From assembly GCF_016863495.1 (NCBI RefSeq), contig NZ_BOOZ01000034.1, positions 30,241 through 94,240 of the forward strand: 64,000 nucleotides of DNA, written 5' to 3'. Position 1 is the first letter of the stretch. Each line of letters begins with the position of its first letter. The notes under the pieces were generated by a model. The model was not told the origin of the DNA, did no database searches, and saw only the letters and a list, made by a program, of their open reading frames with translations. The position numbers and the translations under genes are program-made. Source of the stretch: Micromonospora andamanensis. Lineage in GTDB: Bacteria; Actinomycetota; Actinomycetes; Mycobacteriales; Micromonosporaceae. Below are positions 43,301-51,826 of this stretch, piece after piece.

Positions 43301-46300
43301 TCAGAGAGCAGCGAGGTCAGCGATCCGATCCGGATCGACGGTGGAGGTCCAGACGCGTACGTCGTCCACGACGCCACCCAGAGGTGCCCAGCGGCGTCCG
43401 TCGGCTGCACCGTTGCATCCGATCAACGTCGGTCCGGCAGCCATCCATGGCGTGGTGGGACCCTGCGCCTCTGCCTGCAACTCACCGTTGACGTAGAGCC
43501 GAATCTTGCCGGCCGCAACGTCGTAGACACCGGCCAGGTGCGTCCACGTACCCAACTCGGGCGGCTGCTGCGATTCAGCCGTGTGCCAGATGGCGGAGGT
43601 ACTGTTCCCGGTTGACGGGATGCCGAAATGCCAGCGATCGTGGGTCGGGTTGTACTTCAGATAGAAGCCACCGTGCACGTTGCCGACCTGTGAGATCACG
43701 GTGTGGTGGTCGCTCGTCTGTTCGAGCAGCACCCATGCGGCCACGGTGAACGAGGCATCGGTTCGTACCGCCGGGCCGGCTGACTCCGCGCAGGAGTTGT
43801 CGGAGAGTTCCAGGCCAAGTGCACCGTCACGACCAAAACCCCTGTCACGCGCCCAGGCATACGGTCCAGTGATGGTCAGGTCGCGACCGTTACCTGACCA
43901 GTCCGTCAGATAGGTAGGGGTATCGCTCGCTGGGCCGTCCAGCGGCCACATCCCCTCCAGCTTCACACCCGGGTTGCCACCGTGCACCCTGGCCACCTCA
44001 GCGGCGGCAAGCACCCCCCGCCACGCCCTGACCCCCGAGATTGCGCCATGAACATAGTCGGTATGGACGCCGGTATGCAGGACGCAACCAACCGTCATCG
44101 CTCCGTTGGCCTTCCACGGCGCCACAGGCCGCGTAATCGAGTGCACCAGGGCACCATTAACGAATAGGCTCATGCGCTGCGTGGAGGTGTCGTAGCTGCC
44201 AGCGATATGCGTCCATTTGCCAACGTCACCGGTCACCGGGGTGGACGAACTCGTCCACCGCGACGTCGAACTCTCGTCGTCGGAATCCTTCATCATCAGC
44301 GTCCAGTACGGAACACCATTGGTGAAGCGGGTACCCAGATACCAACCACCCACCCGGTTACCGTCCTGGCCGATGATCGTCTGGTTACCGGTGCCGACAT
44401 TCGCCAGCTTGACCCACGTCGCGACGGTGAACGACTCGTCGGTACGTACGACCGACTCACCGGTCCGCCCACACTGCGTGCCGTTCAGCTCGATCGCTGA
44501 CTCGGTGCGTCCGTACTGGTCCTCCGTCCAGGCCACAGTCTCCGCCAACGAAAGGTCCGAAGAACGGCCGGTGGACTCGACTCCGCTACCACGCAACTGC
44601 CAGTGGCCGACCTCACCCGCAGGTAGTTCGGTGGCGGCGCGAGCGATCTGGGCGTCGGAAAGCAGACCCTGCCAAACCCCGAGATGGTCGATCGAGCCCT
44701 GCATCTGATGCCACTGACCGGTTGAACTTGCGGCGCATCCCACGATGAATTTGCTCTGCGCGTTCCAGGGAACGAACGGGATCGCTCCCTCGGCGGCAAG
44801 CTGACCACCCACGTAAAGCCGCATGACCCGTGCGACGGGGTCGACCGTAGCTGCCAGGTGCTGCCAGCCATTCAACGGCGGGGACACTGCAGCCTGGATA
44901 TACGCCCAGGTTGGCGTCGCAACGTCGCCACTTGGCATTGCCAACTCCCAACGGTCGCTGGCCGCGTGGTACTGCACGTAGAAGGAGGGGCGAGTCACAC
45001 CAGCCTGCGTGACCAGCGCGCGGTTGGCCGCCTTGTCGGTCAGTTTGACCCAGCCGGCCACGGTGTATTCGGCATCAGTCCTGATCACCGGTGACGTCTC
45101 CGCGCAGCTTCCGCCGTTGAAGGTCAGCGCGGCGTTGGCGTTGCCACGCCGGTCGGAACCGTAACCAACGCCGCTGTCGAGCGTCAGGCCATGGCCTTGG
45201 CCGGAGTCGTCGAGGGCGTCGCCGTCGAAGCGCCAAGCACCCTGTGACTGGGCCTCGGTGATGCGGCCGGTGAAGAAGTTGTAGGCGGTACGCACCGAGT
45301 AGTTACCGGCGATGTCCTGGGCCCAGACGTAGACGACCGTACGTCCGACCTCCGGCGTGAACGTGAGGGTGGTCGTGCCCGTCGACGCCTTGAAGTTCTG
45401 CTGGGCGTCGACCCCGATGCCGTACGCGAACTGCTTCATTCCCGAGCGAGCGTCGGACGATCTGAAGGAGAGCGTCACGGGCTGACCCTCGATCGGGGTG
45501 CCTGAGGTACGGGTGACCACCGGTGCGGTGGGTGGGGTGTGATCCAGCCGGAAGTAGCAGAGGCTTGTCCAGTCGGTGTCGTCCACTCCGTCGGTGCCCC
45601 GGATCCGCCAGTTGTAGTTCCCCTCGGCCAGCGTGGGCGCGGGCCAGGAACGCTCGGCACCCGTTTTGGTCGAACCCGAGGTGCTTTCGGCGGGACTGGT
45701 CGGACCGTTGAGGTCGAACCGGATCTTGACGGTGCCGTCGCCGTCGCTGGCCTTGCCCCACAACGTCGGCGTGCGGTTGGTGATCCACGGCCCCGGCGAA
45801 GTCTTGGCGCAGGCACCGCCAGGGGTGGTCCGGACCGCCACCGGCGAATGCGGTTTGTGCTGGTACTCCGTGATCAGCTTGACCTTGGCCGGGTCGAACT
45901 TGGCCCACCGTCCACCGCTCTCGGTCGCCATCCGCAGACCAAAGGTGATCGAGGTGTGGCCTTCGTCTGCGTGGCGTTGAACATGGTGGCCAATCTGCGT
46001 GCCGTTGAAAGACATCCAGTTGGGATCTTGGGAAGGGCTGCATCCGCCGTTCGCCTTGCCCAGCTTGGTCTGCAGCGGCTCGCCGTGCAGCCACTTGTCC
46101 TTCATGCCGTTCCAGGTGGGCGTGTTGGCGGCCAGAGAATTCGTCTGCCAGACGGAGATCGACTCACCGTCGCAGTCGGCCGTGTGCACGACGTAGGCAT
46201 CCAGGCTGGCTCTGTCGATCAGCCGCTTGCCGGCCAGGACTGATGTGTCAAAGTAGAAGTGCGATCGCCAGATGTCTCCGTGGTCCTCGTAGTTCGATCC

Positions 46301-47323
46301 CACCCGGGCGACCTCTCTGGGCCAGTCGCTGCCGGAGGTCCACTGGGTGCTCGGCCTGGAGTCGTTCACCGGAGCCCAGCTGGCCCACTTCTTGTCGTAG
46401 GTCGGGTCGATGAAGATCGGGAACCGGCCGGCGTCGAGCAACGCGGGGGCGACGGAAACACTCAGAAGCCCATCGCTGACCCGTACATCGACGGGCGCGG
46501 TTTTCGCCGAGTCTGCCGGGCCGCGAGCGGTTGACCGATTCAGATTCTGATGGGACGGCGCACCGTCGACCAGGAATCCGGACCGCGAACCGGCGTCCTT
46601 GAGCGTCGAGTCCCATGCTCTGGCCGGCGGGGCTGCCGCCAACAGGCCCTCCGGGCCAGACACGGTTACCCCTCCACCAACGGCAGACACGGTCGCCGTA
46701 CCGCCCACGACGTACTCCGTCTCGCGGACCAGCGGATTGGCTGCCGCCGCTGCGCTCTTCACTACGAGAAGGTGGGAGAAGCCACCCCGCTCGGCACGCA
46801 CCACGAGATCAACGTCCGGGTACACGTTCGGATAGGTGATGCTGTCTCCGGCGATCACACCCGGCGGGAGTGGGTCCGCCCAGCCGAGTGAAAAGCTGGC
46901 ACCACCCCCGGTCATCGTGGCGAAGGCACCCTTCCCGCCCGGCGAGAAGACCACGTCGGCGCTCGAAGCCACAGGTCGCACCAGGCCGTCGGGCCCTACC
47001 GTCAACGTGGTGTCGATCGTTGTCCAGTTGCCGTCCTGCCTGGTCCATTGCGGCTCGGCCCACGACTCGAAGGTGAAGTCACCGGAGGGCTGGGCAAAGA
47101 CCTTCGTCGTCTCCGAGGCCGCTTCCAGCACTTCCACGGGAGCGTCGCACTTCTCGGCCAGAGCCTGAGCTGCATGCTCCGAGGCCACTCCGGATTGCAC
47201 ATCGCCCGGGCACGGGTCGGCGAGGTTGGCGTTGGCGCGGGTAGCCGGCGGTAGCGTGGCGATGGAGCCAGCCAGCACCACAAGGGCCACAGTGGACCGA
47301 ATCCAGGCAGGACGAACCGACAA
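43301..47323 (-). CDS. secreted LamG-repeat surface protein paired with the RHS toxin
   Basis: A ~1340-residue exported protein. A signal peptide (RPAWIRSTVALVVLAGSIATL, ending near RANA) is followed by an Asp/Gly-rich region, a DNRLRE-like segment (SDWPREVARVGSNYEDHG, ~residue 340 on), a fibronectin-like stretch (NRTPTLWGKASDGDG) and three LamG/concanavalin-type jellyroll domains starting near 690, 900 and 1125, each with paired cysteines (CAETSPVIRTDAEYTVAGWV; CGRTGESVVRTDESFTVATW; CAESAGPAVRTDASFTVAAW). The start is uncertain: TTG at 47323 has GGGGGTG upstream, and another TTG at 47353 has no ribosome-binding site. It is 78 bases upstream of the RHS gene and likely its co-transcribed carrier, adhesin or wall anchor. 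Confidence 0.88.
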   Translation of the reverse strand: MSVRPAWIRSTVALVVLAGSIATLPPATRANANLADPCPGDVQSGVASEHAAQALAEKCDAPVEVLEAASETTKVFAQPSGDFTFESWAEPQWTRQDGNWTTIDTTLTVGPDGLVRPVASSADVVFSPGGKGAFATMTGGGASFSLGWADPLPPGVIAGDSITYPNVYPDVDLVVRAERGGFSHLLVVKSAAAAANPLVRETEYVVGGTATVSAVGGGVTVSGPEGLLAAAPPARAWDSTLKDAGSRSGFLVDGAPSHQNLNRSTARGPADSAKTAPVDVRVSDGLLSVSVAPALLDAGRFPIFIDPTYDKKWASWAPVNDSRPSTQWTSGSDWPREVARVGSNYEDHGDIWRSHFYFDTSVLAGKRLIDRASLDAYVVHTADCDGESISVWQTNSLAANTPTWNGMKDKWLHGEPLQTKLGKANGGCSPSQDPNWMSFNGTQIGHHVQRHADEGHTSITFGLRMATESGGRWAKFDPAKVKLITEYQHKPHSPVAVRTTPGGACAKTSPGPWITNRTPTLWGKASDGDGTVKIRFDLNGPTSPAESTSGSTKTGAERSWPAPTLAEGNYNWRIRGTDGVDDTDWTSLCYFRLDHTPPTAPVVTRTSGTPIEGQPVTLSFRSSDARSGMKQFAYGIGVDAQQNFKASTGTTTLTFTPEVGRTVVYVWAQDIAGNYSVRTAYNFFTGRITEAQSQGAWRFDGDALDDSGQGHGLTLDSGVGYGSDRRGNANAALTFNGGSCAETSPVIRTDAEYTVAGWVKLTDKAANRALVTQAGVTRPSFYVQYHAASDRWELAMPSGDVATPTWAYIQAAVSPPLNGWQHLAATVDPVARVMRLYVGGQLAAEGAIPFVPWNAQSKFIVGCAASSTGQWHQMQGSIDHLGVWQGLLSDAQIARAATELPAGEVGHWQLRGSGVESTGRSSDLSLAETVAWTEDQYGRTESAIELNGTQCGRTGESVVRTDESFTVATWVKLANVGTGNQTIIGQDGNRVGGWYLGTRFTNGVPYWTLMMKDSDDESSTSRWTSSSTPVTGDVGKWTHIAGSYDTSTQRMSLFVNGALVHSITRPVAPWKANGAMTVGCVLHTGVHTDYVHGAISGVRAWRGVLAAAEVARVHGGNPGVKLEGMWPLDGPASDTPTYLTDWSGNGRDLTITGPYAWARDRGFGRDGALGLELSDNSCAESAGPAVRTDASFTVAAWVLLEQTSDHHTVISQVGNVHGGFYLKYNPTHDRWHFGIPSTGNSTSAIWHTAESQQPPELGTWTHLAGVYDVAAGKIRLYVNGELQAEAQGPTTPWMAAGPTLIGCNGAADGRRWAPLGGVVDDVRVWTSTVDPDRIADLAAL

Positions 47324-47602
47324 GCCGCACCCCCGTGAAGCAAACGTGATCAAGCTTGCGGCACAACGTACAGATAGATGAAACCCAGCACCAGAGCGAA
47401 TCTGGGCCGATACTCTCCGCGCACCCCTTACGGTGCAATCGTCGGTTTTAGCGCCGCCAGTAGCTGACGGTGACTGCCGCCGTCCACTCCTGGCGGCCCG
47501 GACTCGAGTTGCGCTGAGTTCGCTGCGGCGAGATGGCCGATGCTCGCCGCATCCTTCGGTATGACGGGCACCCCCGACAACAGCCCGATCACCTGGGTCT
47601 CG

Positions 47603-48286
47603 CTATGGGCGGGCGTCCGTGAGGTAGTGGCGTACCACGCGGGTGACGGTGTCGCGGTCGCCCTCGACGCGTACGGTGCCGGCGCGCTCGGCGTCGGTGA
47701 GCGGCAGGCCGCCGAAGAGCACCTCGCTCCAGGCCGTCGAGTCGGCGGTCACGGTCGCCACCGGGTCGACGGCGACGCCGGGCCGGACGTCCAGCAGCCC
47801 GTCAACGGTGGTCAGCCGATATTCGCGTACGGGAGGGTCGGGCTGGCGGGCGTCGTAGAGGCGTAGGGCGGTCGACGGCAGTCCCTCGGGGACCGGGGGT
47901 GCCATGGTGCGCATGGCGAGGACCATGGCGTCGGGGGTCATGCCACCGCTGGTGCGGGGGTCCGGTCCGGAGGTGTACCAGCGGCCCAGGGACGCGAGGA
48001 CCGACTCCAGGCCACGGCCCCACTCGGTGACGGCGTACGCGCGGGTGCGCGCCAGATCGGTAAGCGTCACCTGGTCGACGATGCCGGCCTGGCGGAGGGA
48101 TCTGAGCCGGTCACTGAGGACGGCCGGCGTGATGCCACGGACGGACTCCTGAAGGTCGGCGAAGCGTTTGGGGCCGAGGAGCAGTTCGCGGACGACGATG
48201 AGCGTCCACCTGTCGCCCACCAGGTCGAGGGCGTTGGCAGCCCGGCAGGCGTCGCCGTGGTGCGCGTAGGTCAACTTGGCAGGCAA
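47603..48286 (-). CDS. HxlR-family winged-helix regulator
   Basis: A 227-residue transcription factor. Residues ~10-105 are the HxlR winged helix: CRAANALDLVGDRWTLIVVRELLLGPKRFADLQ, then ITPAVLSDRLRSLRQAGIV. The C-terminal ~110 residues (TTVDGLLDVRPGVAVDPVATV, VEGDRDTVTRVV) resemble an SCP2-like sterol/lipid-binding fold seen in some HxlR proteins. The typical conserved N-terminal cysteine is present (CRAANAL), so redox sensing is possible. Divergent from the DUF899 gene across a 50-base gap holding an inverted repeat and promoter, which suggests that it controls that gene and itself. Confidence 0.88.
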   Translation of the reverse strand: MPAKLTYAHHGDACRAANALDLVGDRWTLIVVRELLLGPKRFADLQESVRGITPAVLSDRLRSLRQAGIVDQVTLTDLARTRAYAVTEWGRGLESVLASLGRWYTSGPDPRTSGGMTPDAMVLAMRTMAPPVPEGLPSTALRLYDARQPDPPVREYRLTTVDGLLDVRPGVAVDPVATVTADSTAWSEVLFGGLPLTDAERAGTVRVEGDRDTVTRVVRHYLTDARP

Positions 48287-48293
48287 TCCTGAT

Positions 48294-48330
48294 CAACTAC
48301 TTTCACACGAGTTGGCGCTATGTTTATAGT
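48294..48330 (+). promoter_or_regulatory. promoter and inverted repeat for the DUF899 gene
   Basis: A TTCACA (48302-48307) and TATAGT (48325-48330) pair with 17-bp spacing lies upstream of the DUF899 ATG. The ATG at 48337 is only six bases past the -10, so the mRNA is probably leaderless; no Shine-Dalgarno sequence is present. CAACT (48294-48298) and AGTTG (48310-48314) form an inverted repeat spanning the -35, well placed for repression by the divergent HxlR protein. Confidence 0.6.
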
Positions 48331-48336
48331 AGCGGT

Positions 48337-49062
48337 ATGCAGAGTATGGATACACCGCCAGCGCCTCCGGTGGTCGACCGCGACACCTGGCTTCGGGAGC
48401 GAAACGCACTGCTCGTCCGGGAGAAGGAGCACACCCGGGCGGGTGATGCCATCGCCGCCGCCCGCCGTCGCCTGCCGATGACCGAGGTCAACCCGGTCAA
48501 GCTGATCGGCGAGCAGGGCCCGGTCTCGTTGCTCGACCTCTTCGACGGGCGTGACCAGCTCGTGGTCTACAAGCACATGTGGCACCTCGGCAAGCCGTTC
48601 GAGGAGCAGTGCGAAGGCTGCACCATCAGCATCTGGAACTTCCACGAGGCTAGCTACCTGGAGGCACGGGGCATCAGGTTCGCGGTCTTCGCCGAGGGAC
48701 CGTACGAGGAGATCGCACCGTTCCGCGAGTTCATGGGCTACCTCCACCCGTGGTACTCGACGTACGGCATCGACGAGCCCGCGGTGGCCGGCGGCGGCAA
48801 CATCACCTGCTACCTGCGCCAGGGTGACCGGGTGTTCCTCACCTACGAGACGACCGGACGCGGCGTCGAGGCGATCATGGGCTCGCTCCAGCTGCTCGAC
48901 ATGACGGCCTACGGACGACAGGAAGCCTGGGAGGACTCCCCCGACGGCTGGCCGCAGGCCGACCCTTCGTACAGCTGGTGGCGCAAGGACGGCCGCCCGG
49001 TAGCCCAGTGGACCCGCCCTGGGGCCACCCCCGTCCAGTCGGACCAGCACCATTGCCACTGA
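48337..49062 (+). CDS. DUF899 (thioredoxin-like) protein
   Basis: A 241-residue member of the DUF899 family. Recognisable segments are RDTWLRERNALLVREKEHTR at the start, VSLLDLFDGRDQLVVYKHMW, then EEQCEGCT (the position of the thioredoxin-like cysteines, ~residue 90), GPYEEIAPFREFMGY and the C-terminal YGRQEAWEDSPDGWPQ. The fold is thioredoxin/peroxiredoxin-like and a CxxC pair is present here, so redox activity is possible, though the family is not biochemically defined. It appears to be read from a leaderless promoter, with the divergent HxlR gene as likely regulator. A downstream ATG at 48346 is an alternative start. Confidence 0.88.
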   Translation: MQSMDTPPAPPVVDRDTWLRERNALLVREKEHTRAGDAIAAARRRLPMTEVNPVKLIGEQGPVSLLDLFDGRDQLVVYKHMWHLGKPFEEQCEGCTISIWNFHEASYLEARGIRFAVFAEGPYEEIAPFREFMGYLHPWYSTYGIDEPAVAGGGNITCYLRQGDRVFLTYETTGRGVEAIMGSLQLLDMTAYGRQEAWEDSPDGWPQADPSYSWWRKDGRPVAQWTRPGATPVQSDQHHCH

Positions 49063-49289
49063 ACACCACAGTCGAGCGGTTGCCACCCGCCTGAGGCCAA
49101 CTGGGCCTCAACGACGTCCCTGGGCCGCCTACGGTGCGCCCAGGGACGCCGGGACACCTGCCGCCCATGCCCCTCGGGTGCGGATCCGCTGGCACCGCCG
49201 TAGCGGTGATTGGAAACGTCACCCGGCACAGCGACATTTGACGGTGCTCTGCCGCACATCGGGGCGCGCCGTTGTGGGACGCTCGCGGG

Positions 49290-49742
49290 ATGAGTGAGGT
49301 GATCTTCCGTGACGCGGTCCGGGCCGACCTGCCGGCCATCCTCGACCTGCTCGCCGACGACATGCTGGGGCGTACCCGTGACGTCGGGGAGGTCGACGCC
49401 ACGTACGAGAAGGCGTTCGCGGAGATCACCGCCGACCCGCGTAACCAGCTCGTCGTCGCCGAGGCGGGGAGTGAGCTGCTCGGCTGCATGCAGCTCACCT
49501 ACATCCCCGGGCTGGGCCGGCACGGCACCGAGCGGCAGTTGATCGAATCGGTTCGGGTCCGCTCGGACCAGCGCGGACGGGGCCTGGGCCGGCAGATGAT
49601 GACCTGGGCGATCGACCAGGCGCGGCGGCGCGGCTGCGGCCTGGTGCAGCTCACCACCGACAAGAGCCGCCACGACGCACACCGCTTCTATCTCGGTCTC
49701 GGCTTCGTCGCCAGCCACGAGGGTATGAAGCTCAGTCTCTGA
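49290..49742 (+). CDS. GNAT-family N-acetyltransferase
   Basis: A 150-residue GCN5-type acetyltransferase. The N-terminal part has FRDAVRADLPAILDLLADD; the acetyl-CoA-binding motif A is VRVRSDQRGRGLGRQMMTWA (R-G-x-G-x-G/A pattern, ~residue 95), followed by the C-terminal DAHRFYLGLGF. The chosen ATG at 49290 begins right before the conserved RDA strand. The acceptor substrate is not predictable. Its end overlaps the end of the convergent gene at 49732 by 11 bases. Confidence 0.88.
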   Translation: MSEVIFRDAVRADLPAILDLLADDMLGRTRDVGEVDATYEKAFAEITADPRNQLVVAEAGSELLGCMQLTYIPGLGRHGTERQLIESVRVRSDQRGRGLGRQMMTWAIDQARRRGCGLVQLTTDKSRHDAHRFYLGLGFVASHEGMKLSL

Positions 49743-50016
49743 CACCGGCGGACGGGGGCCCTGCCAGCCTGGGTCGCCCCACGTCGCAACGGAGGACGGC
49801 GGCCCAGAAGGTCGTCAGCGTCGCCAGACTCGACCCGCGGGTCAAGGATCGGGTGGACTTCCGGATCAGCCAGAAGTCCCCCTCGGGCAGGACGACCGCC
49901 CAGCCGATCGGGATGTCGTTCTCCGCCACGAGCACCAGCAGTTCCGGCGTGCTGTCGACCTCGATCTCGGGCAGGTCCGCCACCTCGACGGACCCGATCC
50001 CCTGCTCCGCGCTCAC
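49732..50016 (-). CDS. small hypothetical protein of a two-gene unit
   Basis: A 94-residue acidic-to-neutral protein (VSAEQGIGSVEVADLPEIEVDSTPELLVLVAENDIPIG...). The segment PELLVLVAENDIPIGWAVVLPEGDFWLIRKSTRSL reads like a compact alternating beta structure. The GTG start at 50016 overlaps the stop of the preceding small gene by four bases (GTGA), with GGAG upstream, which argues for real translation-coupled genes. It lies on the opposite strand to, and converges on, the acetyltransferase gene. I do not recognise the family. Confidence 0.55.
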   Translation of the reverse strand: MSAEQGIGSVEVADLPEIEVDSTPELLVLVAENDIPIGWAVVLPEGDFWLIRKSTRSLTRGSSLATLTTFWAAVLRCDVGRPRLAGPPSAGVRD

Positions 50017-50228
50017 TGGTAGCTCCGCCGGTGGCATCGCCGCACGGCGTGGCGGGACCGCCACAGCCGGGCCAGCCGCAGCAACGGCCGCTGCTGTGGC
50101 TGGGCCGCCGTCGGGGTGCTCCGCCCGGGTTGATCGGCACGGTACGCACCGGCCCGCTCTTGGTACGCGGACCGTTGCACCACGTCGATCGGTTCGTCCT
50201 GCCGCTGAAACCACTTCCACCGAGCCAC
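50013..50228 (-). CDS. small basic hypothetical protein
   Basis: A 71-residue, strongly basic protein (start VARWKWFQRQDEPIDVVQRS, end RSRHAVRRCHRRSYQ). The GTG at 50228 has GGAGG at normal spacing; the ATG 24 bases upstream has none. It is followed without a gap by the 94-residue gene (GTGA overlap) and is divergent from the XRE regulator gene 178 bp away, so the XRE-DUF397 pair and this pair may share a control region. From memory such short genes recur next to XRE-DUF397 loci in Micromonospora; function unknown. Confidence 0.55.
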   Translation of the reverse strand: MARWKWFQRQDEPIDVVQRSAYQERAGAYRADQPGRSTPTAAQPQQRPLLRLARLWRSRHAVRRCHRRSYQ

Positions 50229-50405
50229 CGCGAGCCTCCCGCGAACACGCATCGATATTGCCGATGCCTGCCACCATCGGCCTGCGCTTCGCCAGCCTGA
50301 AACGTCTCATCCGGAGATTCGGGAAAAGAAATTTACGGTGTGTCGTCTGGGCCTCGATGCTGTTCCAAACGAGACACTGGCAGCACCGATGGGAGACGGG
50401 GTGAC

Positions 50406-51284
50406 ATGAGCGACGTTGGGTCTTCGGTGCCACGGCGGCAACTGGGCAGGTTGCTGCGCCAGGCCAGAGAGGAAGCCGGCATCAACCTGGAGGCTGCCGC
50501 CGAGGCCCTCGAATGGTCGCGCGCCAAGATGTACCGCCTGGAGAGCGGACAGACCTCTCTGCGTACCCACGATGTGACGCTGATGTGCCAGCACTACGGC
50601 ACCTCCGCCGAACTGACCGAGGTCATGGTCAGCCTGGCCCGGGAAAGCAAGAGTCGGGGTTGGTGGCACGCCTACGGTGAGGCCATCCCGGCGTGGTTCG
50701 AGTTGTACGTCGGGCTGGAGGCGGCGGCCCGCCGCGTGCGTCAGTACGAGCCGACGCTGATCCCTGGGTTGCTCCAGACCGCCGAATACGCTGCGGTCAT
50801 CTTCAGCGCCAAGGCTGGCCGGAGCCAGGATGAGATTGCGCAGAAGGTCGCACTACGCATGGAGCGTCAGAAGCTGCTCGCTCGCCGCAGCCCAAAGGCT
50901 CCCAGCTTCGAAACCATCATCGACGAGGCCGTGATCCGCCGCCCCATCACCGACCTGGACGCCTGGCGCAGCCAACTCGCACACCTGGTGAACGCCGCAC
51001 AGCGACCGAACGTCTCGGTCCGGGTGCTGCCGCTGGGCAGCGGCCCCCACGCGGCATCCGTTGCCGGGTCGTTCATCATGCTGGACTTTCCAGCGGTCGG
51101 CACGCGGCCCGCAGAGCCATCGACCGTCTACAGCGAGTCGCTGACCGGCAGCCTTTACCTGGACAAGCCGACAGAAGTGGCGGCGTACGCTGACGCCTGG
51201 TCCACCCTTCTGGACCTTTCACTGAGCGTGCGCGAGTCTGAAGATCTGATCGGGACGCTTATCAAGGAGACCTTCGATGAATGA
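50406..51284 (+). CDS. XRE-family regulator with DUF5753 domain
   Basis: A 292-residue transcription factor typical of actinomycetes. Residues ~10-65 are an XRE helix-turn-helix (LGRLLRQAREEAGINLEAAAEALEW, SRAKMYRLESGQ). The remainder is the DUF5753 sensor-like domain (WWHAYGEAIPAWFELYVGLE, YEPTLIPGLLQTAEYA, ALRMERQKLL, EAVIRRP and HAASVAGSFIMLDFP). The downstream DUF397 gene overlaps its end by eight bases, the standard arrangement in which the small DUF397 protein partners the regulator, as in WhiJ/Abi-type pairs in Streptomyces. Targets unknown. Confidence 0.92.
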   Translation: MSDVGSSVPRRQLGRLLRQAREEAGINLEAAAEALEWSRAKMYRLESGQTSLRTHDVTLMCQHYGTSAELTEVMVSLARESKSRGWWHAYGEAIPAWFELYVGLEAAARRVRQYEPTLIPGLLQTAEYAAVIFSAKAGRSQDEIAQKVALRMERQKLLARRSPKAPSFETIIDEAVIRRPITDLDAWRSQLAHLVNAAQRPNVSVRVLPLGSGPHAASVAGSFIMLDFPAVGTRPAEPSTVYSESLTGSLYLDKPTEVAAYADAWSTLLDLSLSVRESEDLIGTLIKETFDE

Positions 51285-51471
51285 CTTGACCAACGCCCGG
51301 TGGCGCAAGAGCAGCCGGAGCGGGGAGGGCGAGTGCGTCGAGGTGGCGGACAATCTGGCCGGCGCGGTCGGGGTGCGGGACAGCAAGGACGTCGGCGGGC
51401 CGGTGCTGCGGTTCGACGCCTGCCAGTGGCGCTCCTTCGTCAACGGTGTGAAGGGTGGCACCCCGACCTGA
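51277..51471 (+). CDS. DUF397 protein, partner of the XRE regulator
   Basis: A 64-residue protein with the whole DUF397 signature: ARWRKSSRSGEGECVEVADN, AVGVRDSKD and the closing WRSFVNGVKGG. Such proteins are the small partners of XRE-DUF5753 regulators and are thought to modulate them. It starts inside the last codons of the regulator gene, so synthesis is coupled. Confidence 0.92.
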   Translation: MNDLTNARWRKSSRSGEGECVEVADNLAGAVGVRDSKDVGGPVLRFDACQWRSFVNGVKGGTPT

Positions 51472-51529
51472 CGCTCGATCGGCGCGGGCGCGTTGCCCGC
51501 CGTAGCGCGGGGCTGGTTCGATCACCGGC

Positions 51530-51823
51530 ATGGAGATCTTTCTGGCCACACTCCTCGCCCTGGTCGTCGGCCTTCTGCTCGCGCAGGCGCCGAGCCGTCG
51601 TGAGGTGGCCCGCACCGCGTACCGGCTGACCGAGTTGGAGCGGCGGCTGACCCTGGTGATGGATCACCTCGGCGTCGCCGACACCGACCCGCTGCCCCCG
51701 GTCGTCCGGGAGCACCTCGCCCGAGGTGACAAGATCAAGGCGATCGCGGAGTACCGGAAGATCACCGGCGCGGACCTGCTGACCGCCAAGACCGTGGTGG
51801 AGGCGGGCGACACCCGCCGGTGA
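51530..51823 (+). CDS. membrane-anchored protein with ribosomal L7/L12-like C-terminal domain
   Basis: A 97-residue protein. An N-terminal transmembrane helix (IFLATLLALVVGLLLAQA) leads to a short coiled segment (TAYRLTELERRLTLVMDHLGV) and a C-terminal ~30-residue piece GDKIKAIAEYRKITGADLLTAKTVVEAG. This piece closely follows the L7/L12 C-terminal pattern, KI.VIK..R.ITGLGLKEAK..VE. Such chimeras are seen in other actinomycetes and are annotated as hypothetical. The role is unknown; the domain may bind GTPases or simply be a repurposed fold. It stops three bases before the end of the convergent LigD-type gene. Confidence 0.78.
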   Translation: MEIFLATLLALVVGLLLAQAPSRREVARTAYRLTELERRLTLVMDHLGVADTDPLPPVVREHLARGDKIKAIAEYRKITGADLLTAKTVVEAGDTRR

Positions 51824-51826
51824 CGG

